A stretch of 64,000 nucleotides of DNA from positions 186,001-250,000 of the forward strand of contig CALLIK010000004.1 in NCBI GenBank assembly GCA_938009235.1. The letters run 5' to 3'. This DNA comes from an uncultured Caulobacterales bacterium (lineage in GTDB: Bacteria; Pseudomonadota; Alphaproteobacteria; Caulobacterales; Maricaulaceae). The notes beneath the pieces are model-generated. The model worked only from the letters and a program-made list of their open reading frames with translations, was not told the origin of the DNA and searched no databases. A program made the position numbers and the translations under genes. Numbering within the stretch: the first letter of the stretch is position 1; every line of letters begins with the position of its first letter. Positions 1-10,689 of this stretch are shown here, in pieces.

Positions 1-386
1 TCATGGTCTATTGTACGGATGATCCCGTCTATTGCCAAAAGCTACAAGACGCAGGTGCCGCCGCGGTCATGCCATTGGCCGCGCCGATTGGCTCTGGCCT
101 CGGATTGCTGAACCCTACGAATATCCGCCTCGTGCGCGAAGCCGTCACGGTCCCAGTCATTGTCGACGCAGGACTAGGCACAGCGTCCGAAGCGGCTGCC
201 GCAATGGAACTTGGCGTTGACGGGATTATTGCGAACACTGCTATTGCAGGCGCACAAGACCCGATCCGCATGGCACGTGCGTTTAAACACGCTGTCATCG
301 CAGGGCGCGAAGCGTTTCTGGCGGGCCGCATAACGCCCAAGCAATATGCAGTGCCAAGCTCGCCGATTACTGGATTGATCAAATAA
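1..386 (+). CDS. thiG: Thiazole synthase ThiG, C-terminal part (5' end outside window)
   Basis: The frame is open from the left edge, so only about the last 128 residues are present. ThiG builds the thiazole phosphate half of thiamine in the cytoplasm from 1-deoxy-D-xylulose 5-phosphate, ThiS thiocarboxylate and a glycine-derived imine. The visible part is the second half of the TIM barrel: [10 protein letters not shown], the strand and loop [16 protein letters not shown], and the phosphate-binding [11 protein letters not shown]. It ends in the usual AxPSSPxxGLI tail. The thiamine genes expected upstream lie outside the window. A direct repeat TTGATCAAATA overlaps the stop codon and recurs 21 bases later; its meaning is unknown. 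Confidence 0.95.
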   Translation, partial: MVYCTDDPVYCQKLQDAGAAAVMPLAAPIGSGLGLLNPTNIRLVREAVTVPVIVDAGLGTASEAAAAMELGVDGIIANTAIAGAQDPIRMARAFKHAVIAGREAFLAGRITPKQYAVPSSPITGLIK

Positions 387-522
387 ACTGGGGGTTTGAT
401 CAAATAGCTGAATTAGAATAAATTTAGTGTCGGGGTTCTCTTTAGCTCCCACTTGTAAATCCCTCTAGCCATACCGACCTGTTTGGTCTAATCGCCGCGC
501 GAATGCTTCTAGGGACCGCCTC

Positions 523-945
523 ATGTCTACCGTTCTGCTTATAATCCAACTTATCATCAGTATCATCCTGACAGGGCTGATCCTGATTCAACGCTCAGAG
601 GGTGGCGCTTTGGGTATTGGCGGCGGTGGAGGCGGTGGAGGCGGCGGATTGATGTCTGGTCGCTCTGCAGCCACGTCAATTGTACGTATGACGGCTATTT
701 TGGGCGCGCTCTTCATTATCAACTGTTTGGCTTTGTCGGTCGTCTATCAGATCGAAAACCGCGACAACTCTGTTCTCGATGATACGCCTGCTGAAGTTAC
801 TCAGAGCGAAACTGCACCTCTTGTGGATGAAACTGCCACAGAGGTATTGACCTCACCCGATGATTCGTCCGAAACGTCAGTCCCGTCAGCCGAGGAAACT
901 CTGGCCGAAGACGCGGGCCCTAAACAGGGCGAGAAAGACGAGTAA
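523..945 (+). CDS. secG: Preprotein translocase subunit SecG
   Basis: Small inner-membrane subunit that assists the SecYE channel and SecA. Two hydrophobic segments (about residues 3-23 and 55-75) flank a cytoplasmic loop with a run of ten glycines (33-42) and the conserved LMSGRSA motif. The tail after the second segment is longer than in E. coli SecG and is acidic and rich in Ser/Thr/Glu, probably disordered; this is common in alphaproteobacteria. It lies 44 bases upstream of pyrG on the same strand, so the two are probably cotranscribed. The only full-length ATG start was used. Confidence 0.95.
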   Translation: MSTVLLIIQLIISIILTGLILIQRSEGGALGIGGGGGGGGGGLMSGRSAATSIVRMTAILGALFIINCLALSVVYQIENRDNSVLDDTPAEVTQSETAPLVDETATEVLTSPDDSSETSVPSAEETLAEDAGPKQGEKDE

Positions 946-953
946 TCGTCTGA

Positions 954-2621
<1,668 letters not shown>

Positions 2622-2622
2622 A

Positions 2623-3072
2623 ATGGTCAGTAAATACGACGACGCTAGCTGGCACTTCGACGGAGATTTCCCTGAAACATCACCGATAGAGTATGGTGGT
2701 ACGCATATAGCTTTGTTTTTGAAGTGGTGTTTTGTTAAAGGTTGGGCTGGCGAAGCTGATGATGAAAATCATAAAGCTGATATCGCTCTCGTTGTCGTGG
2801 GCGAAAAAACTGCTACAGAATTCCTCTTCGAATACTGCGACGGTAAGCTGACTAGTGAAGATTTAAACGACGCGGGCAACCAATTTGCTACAAAGTATTA
2901 TGGCAATAAGGGGCGGTATTTTAACGACTATGTCGAGCTATTCGGTGATCTCATGTATGTTAAACCTGAGAAGGACCATGATTTTGAAAAATTGTCCGAA
3001 CTTATGGAAAGCAGGCTGAAATCAGGCAATCTAACTAAGAATCCATTCTGGAAATTTTGGGCAAAAACTTAA
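2623..3072 (+). CDS. Hypothetical protein, KYDDASWH(x)GDFP family (DUF7832-like)
   Basis: A 149-residue soluble protein without signal peptide or membrane segment. Its opening KYDDASWHFDGDFPE resembles a family of about 150-residue bacterial proteins that I recall as DUF7832; the assignment is from memory. It is acidic and rich in aromatic residues, with a C-terminal NPFWKFW patch. It starts two bases after the pyrG stop, and its stop overlaps that of the converging Fe-S carrier gene by three bases. Base composition looks more A+T-rich than pyrG, which would fit a later insertion. Related small proteins often occur near toxin/immunity loci, but nothing here supports such a role. Function unknown. 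Confidence 0.75.
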   Translation: MVSKYDDASWHFDGDFPETSPIEYGGTHIALFLKWCFVKGWAGEADDENHKADIALVVVGEKTATEFLFEYCDGKLTSEDLNDAGNQFATKYYGNKGRYFNDYVELFGDLMYVKPEKDHDFEKLSELMESRLKSGNLTKNPFWKFWAKT

Positions 3073-3413
3073 ATCGAGAAACTCGTCCCGCAGCCGCAAT
3101 TCGCTGTCGCATTTGGATTGACGATTTTAAACGCTGAGCCGATCAGCTCATTGGCGTAGTCGATCTCTGATCCGCTTAGGAATTCTAAGCTTATTTCGTC
3201 AATCACAACTGTCGCGCCGTCGCGGGTGATCACGAGATCATCGTCATTGGCGGCATCTGCGAAGTCGAACTTATATGAGAAGCCCGAACAGCCTCCGCCT
3301 TCGACGGCGACGCGCAGGAAATCCTGCTTGCCCATCTTCTTCATAATCGCGTTAATCTGCGTTGCGGCAGAAGCGGATAATGTGACGGGAGTTTCGGTAG
3401 CAATATCAGACAT
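3069..3413 (-). CDS. erpA: A-type iron-sulfur cluster carrier (ErpA/IscA family)
   Basis: Binds a [2Fe-2S] or [4Fe-4S] cluster and passes it to apo-enzymes in the cytoplasm. The 114-residue HesB-like fold shows the three ligand cysteines: C42 in GGGCSGFSY, and C106 and C108 in NCGCGTSF. The sequence between them (SEIDYANELIGSAFKIVNPNA) is typical of ErpA rather than IscA, though the two are hard to separate by eye. It is read divergently from the dGTPase-like gene, as in many alphaproteobacteria, and is not next to isc or suf genes. The 44-base intergenic region must hold both promoters. Confidence 0.9.
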   Translation of the reverse strand: MSDIATETPVTLSASAATQINAIMKKMGKQDFLRVAVEGGGCSGFSYKFDFADAANDDDLVITRDGATVVIDEISLEFLSGSEIDYANELIGSAFKIVNPNATANCGCGTSFSI

Positions 3414-3457
3414 AGAATCTATATAGGGGCGAATTCTTAAATTGGAAACAAAACACT

Positions 3458-4648
3458 GTGGTCAAATATCCTTCCGTGCGTCCGCTCGCGATTTATGCCT
3501 CTGATCCGAATAATGCGCGGGGGCGGGCGATTGCCCAGCCGAGCGCGTCAGAACGTAGCCCGTTTCAGCGCGATAAAGACCGTATCGTTCATTCATCGGC
3601 CTTTCGCCGCCTTAAAGGGAAAACGCAGGTTTTTGTTGCGCATGAGGGCGATTATTACCGCACGCGCCTAACCCATAGTTTGGAAGTCTCGCAAATCGCG
3701 CGCTCTATAGCGCGGGTGTTGGGGCTGGACGAGGACTTGGCAGAATGTCTCGCGCTGGCTCATGATCTGGGTCATCCGCCCTTTGGTCATTCTGGCGAAG
3801 ATGCTCTGGCAGCGTGCATGGAGCCCTATGCTGGCTTTGATCATAATGCGCAGACCTTGCGTATCGTCACGCATCTTGAGGGTCGTTATGCTGAGTTTGA
3901 TGGTCTGAACCTGACGTGGGAGACCCTTGAGGGGATTGCAAAACATAATGGGCCGTTGGTCACAAAGACCTCTGGCGTAGATAAATTACCTTGGGCGATG
4001 ACGGCTATTCCGAACTGGGAAGGCCTAGAGCTGTCAACATTTGCGGGACCTGAAGCCCAAGTTGCGGCGCTGGCGGATGACATTGCCTATAACAACCATG
4101 ATCTTGATGATGGGTTGAGCGCAGGCTTGTTCTCGGTTGAGGATGTTTGCCAAGTCCCATTCGTGGGCGAGATGTTTGCGGATGTCCGTCGCCGTTATCC
4201 TGATATTTCAGAAAGCCGCTTAATCCACGAAGCTGTGCGTGACATGATTGGATATATGGTTGCTGATGTTTTGGCGGAAACGCGCCGTCGTCTAAAAGCC
4301 GCTGATCCTAAGAGCGCCGACGATATACGTCAGCTCGATCACGCAGTTGTCGCGTTTTCAGAAGAGTTCCGCGCCAAGGAAAAGCCTCTGCGGGCGTTTT
4401 TGTATGAGAACATGTATAAGCATTATAAGGTCAATCGTATGATGAGTACGGCGGGACGCGTGGTGCGGGAGCTGTTCGAGTTGTTCATTGTCGAGCCTGA
4501 GCTCTTGCCGACACACATCTTTGCCAAGACGGATGGTCCAGAGACTTCGATTACTGCGCGCGTTGTTTGCGACCATATTGCTGCTATGACGGATACATTT
4601 GCGATTTCAGAGCATAAAAAGCTCTATCAACCGACGGGTTATTTCTAG
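3458..4648 (+). CDS. dgt: Deoxyguanosinetriphosphate triphosphohydrolase-like protein (HD domain)
   Basis: Metal-dependent hydrolase of the HD superfamily; relatives cleave dNTPs to the nucleoside and triphosphate and help balance dNTP pools. The 396 residues carry the HD metal site: H73 in RLTHSLEVSQIARSIA, and H102-D103 in AHDLGHPPFGH, followed by FDHNAQTLRI. The length matches the short, type 2 dGTPase-like proteins rather than the 505-residue E. coli Dgt. The start is GTG, chosen because it gives the usual N terminus and no upstream ATG is in frame. In many alphaproteobacteria argS lies between dgt and the SPOR gene; here it is absent. Confidence 0.93.
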   Translation: MVKYPSVRPLAIYASDPNNARGRAIAQPSASERSPFQRDKDRIVHSSAFRRLKGKTQVFVAHEGDYYRTRLTHSLEVSQIARSIARVLGLDEDLAECLALAHDLGHPPFGHSGEDALAACMEPYAGFDHNAQTLRIVTHLEGRYAEFDGLNLTWETLEGIAKHNGPLVTKTSGVDKLPWAMTAIPNWEGLELSTFAGPEAQVAALADDIAYNNHDLDDGLSAGLFSVEDVCQVPFVGEMFADVRRRYPDISESRLIHEAVRDMIGYMVADVLAETRRRLKAADPKSADDIRQLDHAVVAFSEEFRAKEKPLRAFLYENMYKHYKVNRMMSTAGRVVRELFELFIVEPELLPTHIFAKTDGPETSITARVVCDHIAAMTDTFAISEHKKLYQPTGYF

Positions 4649-4765
4649 GCGCGGGGGGATTTATACATTCGGTAGGGAATTCTTAACCTTGTTCTCTATG
4701 CTGAAGTCCACACTATTTTCCACGCTCGAGTTGCGATAGTACGGCTCAAATCATACGAGTTTACG

Positions 4766-5509
4766 ATGTCAAAAGTACCACCAGAGTTTTCACCTCAGTT
4801 TGAAGCAGGGCACGAGACCCTTCAGCCTTTTGACGTGCGAGATCGTGAAGGCCTTAACCCGATGATCAAGTTGGCTTTGGTTTTTGGCGGCCTTCTGCTT
4901 GCTGCTCTCATTGTCATGAAGCTTTACACGCCAGGTGTACGCGACAGGTCAGATCCGCCGCGCATCACTGCGGATAATACACCCTTTAAAGTTAAACCTG
5001 TTGATGGGGGTGGAGCGCAAACGCCGAACCAAGACAAAGTCGTGTTTGACGTCATGGATGGGCAGTCCCCAAATTCAAATGCGATACCAACACCGCGCCC
5101 TGAGCAGCCGATCAAAATAGAAGCGCCCCTGCCAATCGTGAAAACGCCTTCTGAGACTGTGGTTCGCGCCAACCCGGCACGAGTCGAAACCCGCCCTGCG
5201 CCGCGCCCAAGTGTGACTGCGCCTGCGCGTCCAACGGCGTCCGCTCCAGCTAGGGGGACTTCGGAGTGGGTCGTGCAAGTCGCCTCAACGCGGTCTCAAG
5301 ATGATGCCGCGAATATTTGGGCTGGTATTCAAAAGAAATTTCCGAATTTAGTTTTTGGAGCTTATTCTGATATTGTACGTGCAGATTTGGGCGACAAAGG
5401 TATTTACTACCGAACACGCGTTGCTGGCCTAGCGGACAAGTCCGCTGCGCAATCATTGTGCACGTCCTTCAAGGCTGCTGGCCAACCCTGTTTTGTAGCA
5501 AAGCGCTAG
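4766..5509 (+). CDS. SPOR-domain membrane protein
   Basis: Probable inner-membrane protein whose periplasmic SPOR domain binds denuded glycan strands at the division site. It has a short cytoplasmic N terminus, one membrane segment (about residues 33-53), a long Pro/Ala/Thr-rich linker and a C-terminal SPOR domain (about 165-247) starting at SEWVVQVASTRSQDDA and ending GLADKSAAQSLCTSFKAAGQPCFV. The two cysteines in the SPOR domain could form a disulfide. The gene lies directly upstream of nagZ, a conserved alphaproteobacterial arrangement that links it to peptidoglycan turnover. No catalytic domain is present. Confidence 0.9.
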   Translation: MSKVPPEFSPQFEAGHETLQPFDVRDREGLNPMIKLALVFGGLLLAALIVMKLYTPGVRDRSDPPRITADNTPFKVKPVDGGGAQTPNQDKVVFDVMDGQSPNSNAIPTPRPEQPIKIEAPLPIVKTPSETVVRANPARVETRPAPRPSVTAPARPTASAPARGTSEWVVQVASTRSQDDAANIWAGIQKKFPNLVFGAYSDIVRADLGDKGIYYRTRVAGLADKSAAQSLCTSFKAAGQPCFVAKR

Positions 5510-5511
5510 AC

Positions 5512-6528
5512 ATGTCTGCCCCACTGTCTTGTATTATCGGGCTATCTGGCAAGCGTTTGAAGAAGACAGAGTCTGTCTTTTTGCGCGATGCTAATCCTTG
5601 GGGCGTTATACTATTTGCTCGTAACGTAGGCGCGCCCGATGAGCTCAAGAAACTGACGAGTGATATTCGTGATACTATGGGGCGAGACACACTAATTTTT
5701 GTCGATCAAGAAGGTGGACGCGTACAGCGCTTACGCGCTCCACATTGGAGAGCCTATCCGTCTGGTGATGCCTATGCTTGGATTTATCGTCAGGATCGCG
5801 AGAGAGGTCTTCGAGCGTGTTATTTAGGGCATAGGTTAATTGCTGATGATCTGCGCGCAGTAGGTATTACGTCTGATTGCGCCCCTGTTTTGGACTTGCC
5901 GCAACCTGGGGCCGATCCGATCATTTCTGATCGCGCGCTAGGCAATACAGTCGATGACATTATCGACATGGCTCATGCGGCTATGTCAGGCTTGATGATG
6001 GGCGGCGTTGCTCCTGTCGTGAAACATATTCCGGGTCACGGGCGAGCGACAGTCGATAGTCACAAATCTCTACCAAAAATTGATGCAGACCGTGAAACCT
6101 TGGAATCGTCTGATTTTCTTCCGTTTCGACGGTTTAGCGACGCGCCGATGGCGATGACAGCCCATGCCGTTTACACACATAATTCGCGATCGGCCGTTAC
6201 TGTTTCGCGTAAATCCCTGACGGAACTTATTCGGGCGGCTATCGGTTTTGATGGTTTGTTGATGAGTGATGATCTCGACATGAGGGCTTTATCTGGAAGT
6301 CTAACGCGTAAAACCGAACGGGCTTTGAATGCTGGTTGTGATATTGCGTTGCAATGCTCTGGGAATTTAGCTGATAGTGTTCATGTTATAAAAGGGTCTC
6401 GAGCCTTGTCGGGTCGCTCGCTTGCTCGTGCGCAGATTGCCGAAAATTGCACAGATACTGTGGACTGGTTTGACCGCAAAGTGGCTGAGGCTGAATTTGA
6501 CGCGCTCATGGCCGGTGGATCGGTATGA
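5512..6528 (+). CDS. nagZ: Beta-N-acetylhexosaminidase NagZ (glycoside hydrolase family 3)
   Basis: Cytoplasmic enzyme that removes N-acetylglucosamine from recycled muropeptides. The GH3 hallmarks are VDQEGGRVQRL (from D65), KHIPGHG (from K171) followed by DSH (182-184) on the flexible catalytic loop, and the nucleophile region LLMSDDLDM. The frame is open upstream, but the ATG two bases after the SPOR stop gives the normal 338-residue protein, so it was taken as the start. Its stop overlaps the scpA start by four bases (ATGA), implying translational coupling. Confidence 0.93.
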   Translation: MSAPLSCIIGLSGKRLKKTESVFLRDANPWGVILFARNVGAPDELKKLTSDIRDTMGRDTLIFVDQEGGRVQRLRAPHWRAYPSGDAYAWIYRQDRERGLRACYLGHRLIADDLRAVGITSDCAPVLDLPQPGADPIISDRALGNTVDDIIDMAHAAMSGLMMGGVAPVVKHIPGHGRATVDSHKSLPKIDADRETLESSDFLPFRRFSDAPMAMTAHAVYTHNSRSAVTVSRKSLTELIRAAIGFDGLLMSDDLDMRALSGSLTRKTERALNAGCDIALQCSGNLADSVHVIKGSRALSGRSLARAQIAENCTDTVDWFDRKVAEAEFDALMAGGSV

Positions 6529-7346
6529 ACGAAGACTTTCAGGAAGATCTATCTTTTGAAGCTGCGTCTGAAGCGGCAGACGAGGGCGAAGGTCTTGTCC
6601 TTGATCTAGATGGCTATGGCGGACCGCTTCATCTTTTGCTTGAGTTGGCGCGCAAGCAGAAGGTTGATCTGGCGAAATTGTCTATTCTTGAACTCGCCGA
6701 GCAATATATTGCCTTTATCAAATCTGCTCAGGACTTACGTATTGAACTGGCAGCGGACTATCTGGTTATGGCGGCGTGGCTCGCCTATTTGAAATCCCGC
6801 CTGATTCTGCCACGGGAGGCTGGAGACGAAGAGCCTGAAGTTGAAGAATTGGCTGCGCATCTCGCGTTTCGCCTTGAGCGTTTGGAGGCTATGCGCCGAG
6901 CCGTTGAGGGTCTTCACGCCTTGCCTGTTACGGGGTCGGCTGTCCATGTAAGGGGCGCGCCAGAAGGATTACGCAGCCGTACGTCTCCAATTTTTGATGC
7001 CGAAATTTTTGATCTTCTCAAGGCTTATGGCACCACGCGGTCACGGGCTGCTATCCGTAATCATAAATTGCCTCGGCCGCGCGTGATGAGTTTGGATGAT
7101 GCTCGCAATCGATTGCGCCGCGCACTTGCTGCGACAGGTATCGATGTATCGGACTGGGTGTCATTGGATGGGCTTTTGCCTGATGGGGCTGATGTGGGCG
7201 TGTACGGTGTTCCTCAGGCCTCTGTTAGAGCCAGTTCGCTTTTGGCGGGCTTGGAGTTAGCCAAAGAGGGGCAAATTGAATTGCGGCAGCTAAAGGCGTT
7301 CGCGCCAATCTTCCTGCGCGGGCGTGAAAAAGAGGCTGAAGCATGA
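6525..7346 (+). CDS. scpA: Segregation and condensation protein A
   Basis: Kleisin subunit of the Smc-ScpA-ScpB condensin, needed for chromosome compaction and segregation. The 273 residues show the ScpA signatures: DGYGGPLHLLLELARKQKVDL near the N terminus, the helix LAADYLVMAAWLAYLKSRLILP, and a C-terminal winged-helix region ending FAPIFLRGRE. It is joined by four-base overlaps both to nagZ upstream and to scpB downstream, so the three are almost certainly one transcript. smc itself is not in the window. Confidence 0.95.
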   Translation: MNEDFQEDLSFEAASEAADEGEGLVLDLDGYGGPLHLLLELARKQKVDLAKLSILELAEQYIAFIKSAQDLRIELAADYLVMAAWLAYLKSRLILPREAGDEEPEVEELAAHLAFRLERLEAMRRAVEGLHALPVTGSAVHVRGAPEGLRSRTSPIFDAEIFDLLKAYGTTRSRAAIRNHKLPRPRVMSLDDARNRLRRALAATGIDVSDWVSLDGLLPDGADVGVYGVPQASVRASSLLAGLELAKEGQIELRQLKAFAPIFLRGREKEAEA

Positions 7347-8086
7347 GCAAGACATCAGACCGAATCAATAAAGTGACAGCCGCCATTCAAGAGGATGTCG
7401 TAACACTTACAGATCGCCTGCAAACGGCAGGTGATATTGATTCTAATTTACGTCTCCTAGAAGCGCTACTATTTGCGGCTGTTGAGCCGATTGACGTGCA
7501 AACTTTGCGTGAACGTATGCCAGAGGATGTAGATGTGGGGGCGCTATTGGCGCGTCTGGTTCGTGATTATGAAGGCCGCGGTGTAAATCTTGTGCGTGTT
7601 GCGGATCGCTGGCGCTTTCAGACTGCACCAGACTTAGCGCCTAATTTGACTGACGTAAAAGAAGCGCGGCGGAAACTGTCGAATGCGGCGTTAGAAACGC
7701 TTGCTATTGTTGCCTATCATCAGCCTGTTACGCGCGCCGAAGTTGAAGATGTACGTGGTGTGGCTGTCTCTAAAGGGACGCTCGATGTTCTCATGGAGCT
7801 AGGGTGGCTGCGGTTACGAGGACGCCGCCGTACACCAGGACGTCCTGTGACCTATGGAACGACACATGCGTTTTTGGCGCATTTCAATTTGGAAACGATT
7901 TCTGACTTGCCAGGTCGTGATGATCTGAAAGCGGCAGGTTTGCTTGATCCACGACTACCCAAAGATTTTGAAATGCCAGAACCAATGATGGTTGATGACC
8001 TTCGCGGGGATGAAGACCCGCTCGAGGATGAAGAAGAACCTGCGTTCTTCGAAGATTTTTTAGATGAAGTTGACCCTGATGCGTAA
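7343..8086 (+). CDS. scpB: Segregation and condensation protein B
   Basis: ScpB dimers bind the ScpA kleisin and complete the condensin. Two winged-helix domains are visible: LRLLEALLFAAVEPIDVQTL to about residue 105, then LSNAALETLAIVAYHQPVTRAEVEDVRGV with the recognition helix continuing to GRRRTPGRPVTYGTT. The last 40 residues are acidic (DEDPLEDEEEPAFFEDF) and probably disordered. The start overlaps scpA by four bases. tatA follows after 62 bases. Confidence 0.95.
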   Translation: MSKTSDRINKVTAAIQEDVVTLTDRLQTAGDIDSNLRLLEALLFAAVEPIDVQTLRERMPEDVDVGALLARLVRDYEGRGVNLVRVADRWRFQTAPDLAPNLTDVKEARRKLSNAALETLAIVAYHQPVTRAEVEDVRGVAVSKGTLDVLMELGWLRLRGRRRTPGRPVTYGTTHAFLAHFNLETISDLPGRDDLKAAGLLDPRLPKDFEMPEPMMVDDLRGDEDPLEDEEEPAFFEDFLDEVDPDA

Positions 8087-8148
8087 AGCAGGGTTGAAGA
8101 TTTGAGCGTGGCTCTGTATCTTTGAGTATAAGTTAAAGGAAAAATTCC

Positions 8149-8367
8149 ATGCCACATTGGTCAGGACTTCTCATTATTGCTGTTGTTGCTTTGCTGATTT
8201 TCGGCAGAGGCGGAAAAATTTCGTCTATCATGGGCGATATGGGCAAGGGCATCAGCTCTTTCCGTAAGGGCCTGAAAGACAATGTTGAAGACATGTCTGA
8301 TGCAGCTGATGACGCACTTGATGTCACACCAAAGGCGGAAGACGTTAAAGTAAAGAAAAAGCGCTAA
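8149..8367 (+). CDS. tatA: Sec-independent translocase subunit TatA
   Basis: Pore- or patch-forming subunit of the twin-arginine export system. The 72 residues comprise one N-terminal membrane helix, the FGRGG hinge, the amphipathic helix ([18 protein letters not shown]) and a charged tail ending KKKR. The start is supported by AAAGGA seven bases upstream. It leads a tatABC cluster; the same scpB-tatABC order is common in Caulobacterales and relatives. Confidence 0.95.
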   Translation: MPHWSGLLIIAVVALLIFGRGGKISSIMGDMGKGISSFRKGLKDNVEDMSDAADDALDVTPKAEDVKVKKKR

Positions 8368-8395
8368 GCTGACGTTGATAGAGGGCTGAGAGCCC

Positions 8396-8767
8396 ATGCT
8401 TCCTTCAATCGGATTTCCGGAGATGTTGGTGATTGTCCTTTTGGCGATCATCTTTGTCGGTCCTAAAGACTTGCCTTCCCTCATGCGGACCATGGGGCAA
8501 TGGATGGCACGTGTTCGTTCCTTGGGGAATGAATTTAAATCCGCATTTGATGACATGGATGTTGACGGTGAAGTCGCAGCTATTCGACGTGAAATCGAGC
8601 AAATGAAAGATCTTGGCAAGCTTGACCCTGAGCTGGATAGTGAAATGAAAGCCTTGAATGCTGAATTGCGCGAGGCCACGGATATGTCGTCGCCTCATAC
8701 GCCAAGTGCACCTAAGTCAGATAAACATAAGCCTCATGCATCCAAAGGTGACGTAGCGGATGACTGA
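8396..8767 (+). CDS. tatB: Sec-independent translocase subunit TatB
   Basis: With TatC forms the receptor that recognises twin-arginine signal peptides. It has the TatB N terminus (MLPSIGFPEMLVIVLLAIIFVGP), the Pro-Glu pair typical of TatB, a long amphipathic helix and a Ser/Pro/His-rich disordered tail. Its 123 residues and this N terminus separate it from TatA. Its stop overlaps the tatC start by eight bases, so translation is probably coupled. Confidence 0.94.
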   Translation: MLPSIGFPEMLVIVLLAIIFVGPKDLPSLMRTMGQWMARVRSLGNEFKSAFDDMDVDGEVAAIRREIEQMKDLGKLDPELDSEMKALNAELREATDMSSPHTPSAPKSDKHKPHASKGDVADD

Positions 8768-9593
8768 AAAACTTGAACAAGCAGATGAAGTATCGTCAAG
8801 TGAGGCTCCGCTGCTGGATCACTTGCTAGAGCTACGAACTCGCCTGATAAAAATGTGCGTGGCTTTACTGGTGGGTTGCATTGTCTGTGCGCCATTCTTG
8901 CGCCAAATTATTGCCTTTCTCATGCGTCCTTTTGAAGTCGCGCTGATTCGGTACAATATTGGCCTGGCTGAAAAGGGTCTGACACCTATCGATTTGGGAT
9001 TAATTGCAACGCATCCGCTTGAGACATTTTTTGTCAAAATGAAAATTGCGCTTTTTGGCGGTGTGATTTTGGCATTCCCAATTATTGCCTACCAGCTCTA
9101 CAGATTTATCGCGCCAGGCCTTTATAAGACTGAGCGCGGCGTTTTCTTACCTTACTTGATCCTTTCACCCGTTCTATTCGTCATGGGGTCTACTCTCGTT
9201 TTTCTGTTTGTTTTCCCTTTTGTGATGGAGTTCGCGCTGAACCAACAAAGTTTAGGGTCGGGCGGCGAAACAATTGAATTGATGACGAAGGTGAGTGATT
9301 ATTTATCTCTCTCTATGGTGTTGTTTTTAGCGTTTGGTCTCGCATTTCAGTTGCCAGTAGTGCTGACGCTGCTCGCGAGAATTGGGATTGTGACAGCGCA
9401 GGGGCTGAAAAACAGCCGGAAGTATGCTGTGTTAGGAATTGCTGTTTTTGCAGCCTTCGCCACGCCGCCTGATCCGATAACGCAGTTCATTTTGGGCGGG
9501 GCGATTTATCTACTCTATGAGATTTCAATCTTGGCGGTTGTTGTGTTGCAACGGCCAAAGGTAAAAGTGCAGCCCAAAAGCGAAGAGCTATAA
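8760..9593 (+). CDS. tatC: Sec-independent translocase subunit TatC
   Basis: Polytopic core of the twin-arginine receptor. Six membrane helices can be traced. Conserved signatures include LLDHLLELRTRLI at the N terminus, ETFFVKMKIALFGG, the segment FIAPGLYKTER, and FATPPDPITQFILGGAIYLLYE near the C terminus; acidic residues at the signal-peptide site (the E of HLLELR) are retained. The 277 residues are normal. A likely client in this window is the M48 lipoprotein near 40.5 kb, which carries an RR-containing signal. Confidence 0.96.
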   Translation: MTEKLEQADEVSSSEAPLLDHLLELRTRLIKMCVALLVGCIVCAPFLRQIIAFLMRPFEVALIRYNIGLAEKGLTPIDLGLIATHPLETFFVKMKIALFGGVILAFPIIAYQLYRFIAPGLYKTERGVFLPYLILSPVLFVMGSTLVFLFVFPFVMEFALNQQSLGSGGETIELMTKVSDYLSLSMVLFLAFGLAFQLPVVLTLLARIGIVTAQGLKNSRKYAVLGIAVFAAFATPPDPITQFILGGAIYLLYEISILAVVVLQRPKVKVQPKSEEL

Positions 9594-9693
9594 GTTAGAG
9601 TTAAGTTTTGTATTAAAAGGGTTTTGGCTTAGGCTTTCATTAATCACGTTCGTTCATAATGCTGTCAACTTTGACCGCGACAGGACCGACCCC

Positions 9694-10572
9694 ATGCGTG
9701 CTACGACACTACTTCTAACAGCCGCTTTGACACTCACGAGTACGGCTGTGTTTGCACAATCCAGCTATAATGTTGTTGTTGAGCCTGTCTCGCAGACAGT
9801 TGATGCGATTATCAATGCGCCGATCGAATATAATGATCAGGGCATCGTTAAGGCTCAGCATTTTAATGCGGACAACTTGACAGATGCTCAATATCAAGAG
9901 CTACTAGACGAAGCCGATCGTATTCGCGCATATCGCACAGCAAATGGTATGGATTTCGAAAACGATTATATTGAAACTGAAGTCGTTCAGGGCAGCTATA
10001 CTGAATACACGCCAGCTAACACGACGTCTAGCTATGAGTATGTTCCTGAGACCGCTTCGACTTACCAAATTGAGTTGTTTGCGCCAGAATCGTCATCAAC
10101 CTCTTACACAGGGTCCGTTTCAAGCATTCAGTCCCACACGGTCTCCAAAGGCGATACACTTTACAATATTTCTAAGCGTTACGACACTAGCGTTTCTGCG
10201 ATCCAATCTGAAAATGGATTTTATGGGACTGCCTTGTCGATCGGTCAGCAAATTCGTATTCCAGGCACTCGCTTTGATGCGAACAATTCAGTGGCTCAGC
10301 GGACATATGCAAGTACGCCAATGAATGATTCTTATGTAACTCGCCGTATTGTCGAGCCAACACCACAATCAATTTCACCGCGTTTCGAGCAAGCGACAGC
10401 CGCTTCAGAAGCCGTTTATGCTGTTCTCCCTAAAGATACATTGTACTCGATTTCCCGCCGCACATGTGTTGGTGTGAGCGATATTGTTTCGCGTAATTCA
10501 ATCAATAACCCGAATGCTTTAACCCCTGGTCAGCGCCTCACGCTTCCAGCAGGTCACTGCCTCACGCGTTAA
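9694..10572 (+). CDS. Secreted protein with two LysM domains
   Basis: A cleavable Sec signal (about residues 1-21, ending VFAQ) precedes an acidic, Tyr/Ser/Thr-rich region and two LysM peptidoglycan-binding domains, one around residues 147-190 (HTVSKGDTLYNISKRY) and one at the C terminus (YAVLPKDTLYSISRRT). No M23 peptidase, amidase or other catalytic domain follows, unlike the NlpD-type proteins found at similar places. It is probably a periplasmic wall-binding or adaptor protein. The C-terminal domain has two cysteines that could pair. It stands alone, with 100-base gaps on both sides. Confidence 0.88.
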   Translation: MRATTLLLTAALTLTSTAVFAQSSYNVVVEPVSQTVDAIINAPIEYNDQGIVKAQHFNADNLTDAQYQELLDEADRIRAYRTANGMDFENDYIETEVVQGSYTEYTPANTTSSYEYVPETASTYQIELFAPESSSTSYTGSVSSIQSHTVSKGDTLYNISKRYDTSVSAIQSENGFYGTALSIGQQIRIPGTRFDANNSVAQRTYASTPMNDSYVTRRIVEPTPQSISPRFEQATAASEAVYAVLPKDTLYSISRRTCVGVSDIVSRNSINNPNALTPGQRLTLPAGHCLTR

Positions 10573-10689
10573 CCTGTTAACTATACCGCCTTTGCGCGTT
10601 GCAATGGCGGGTTTGCTCCCTATATAGCGTTTTAATTCAATCGGTCGGGGAAACTCGGCAAGATTTACATTATACGCGGGGACATCGTT

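Noticed and set aside
375-406. Direct repeat TTGATCAAATA at the end of thiG as an attachment site
   Set aside because: Only 11 bp, partly coding, with no integrase or inserted gene between the copies.
9605-9625. TTAA-N8-TTAA upstream of the LysM gene as a CtrA site
   Set aside because: Spacing is one base too long and the region is A+T-rich, so a chance match is likely.
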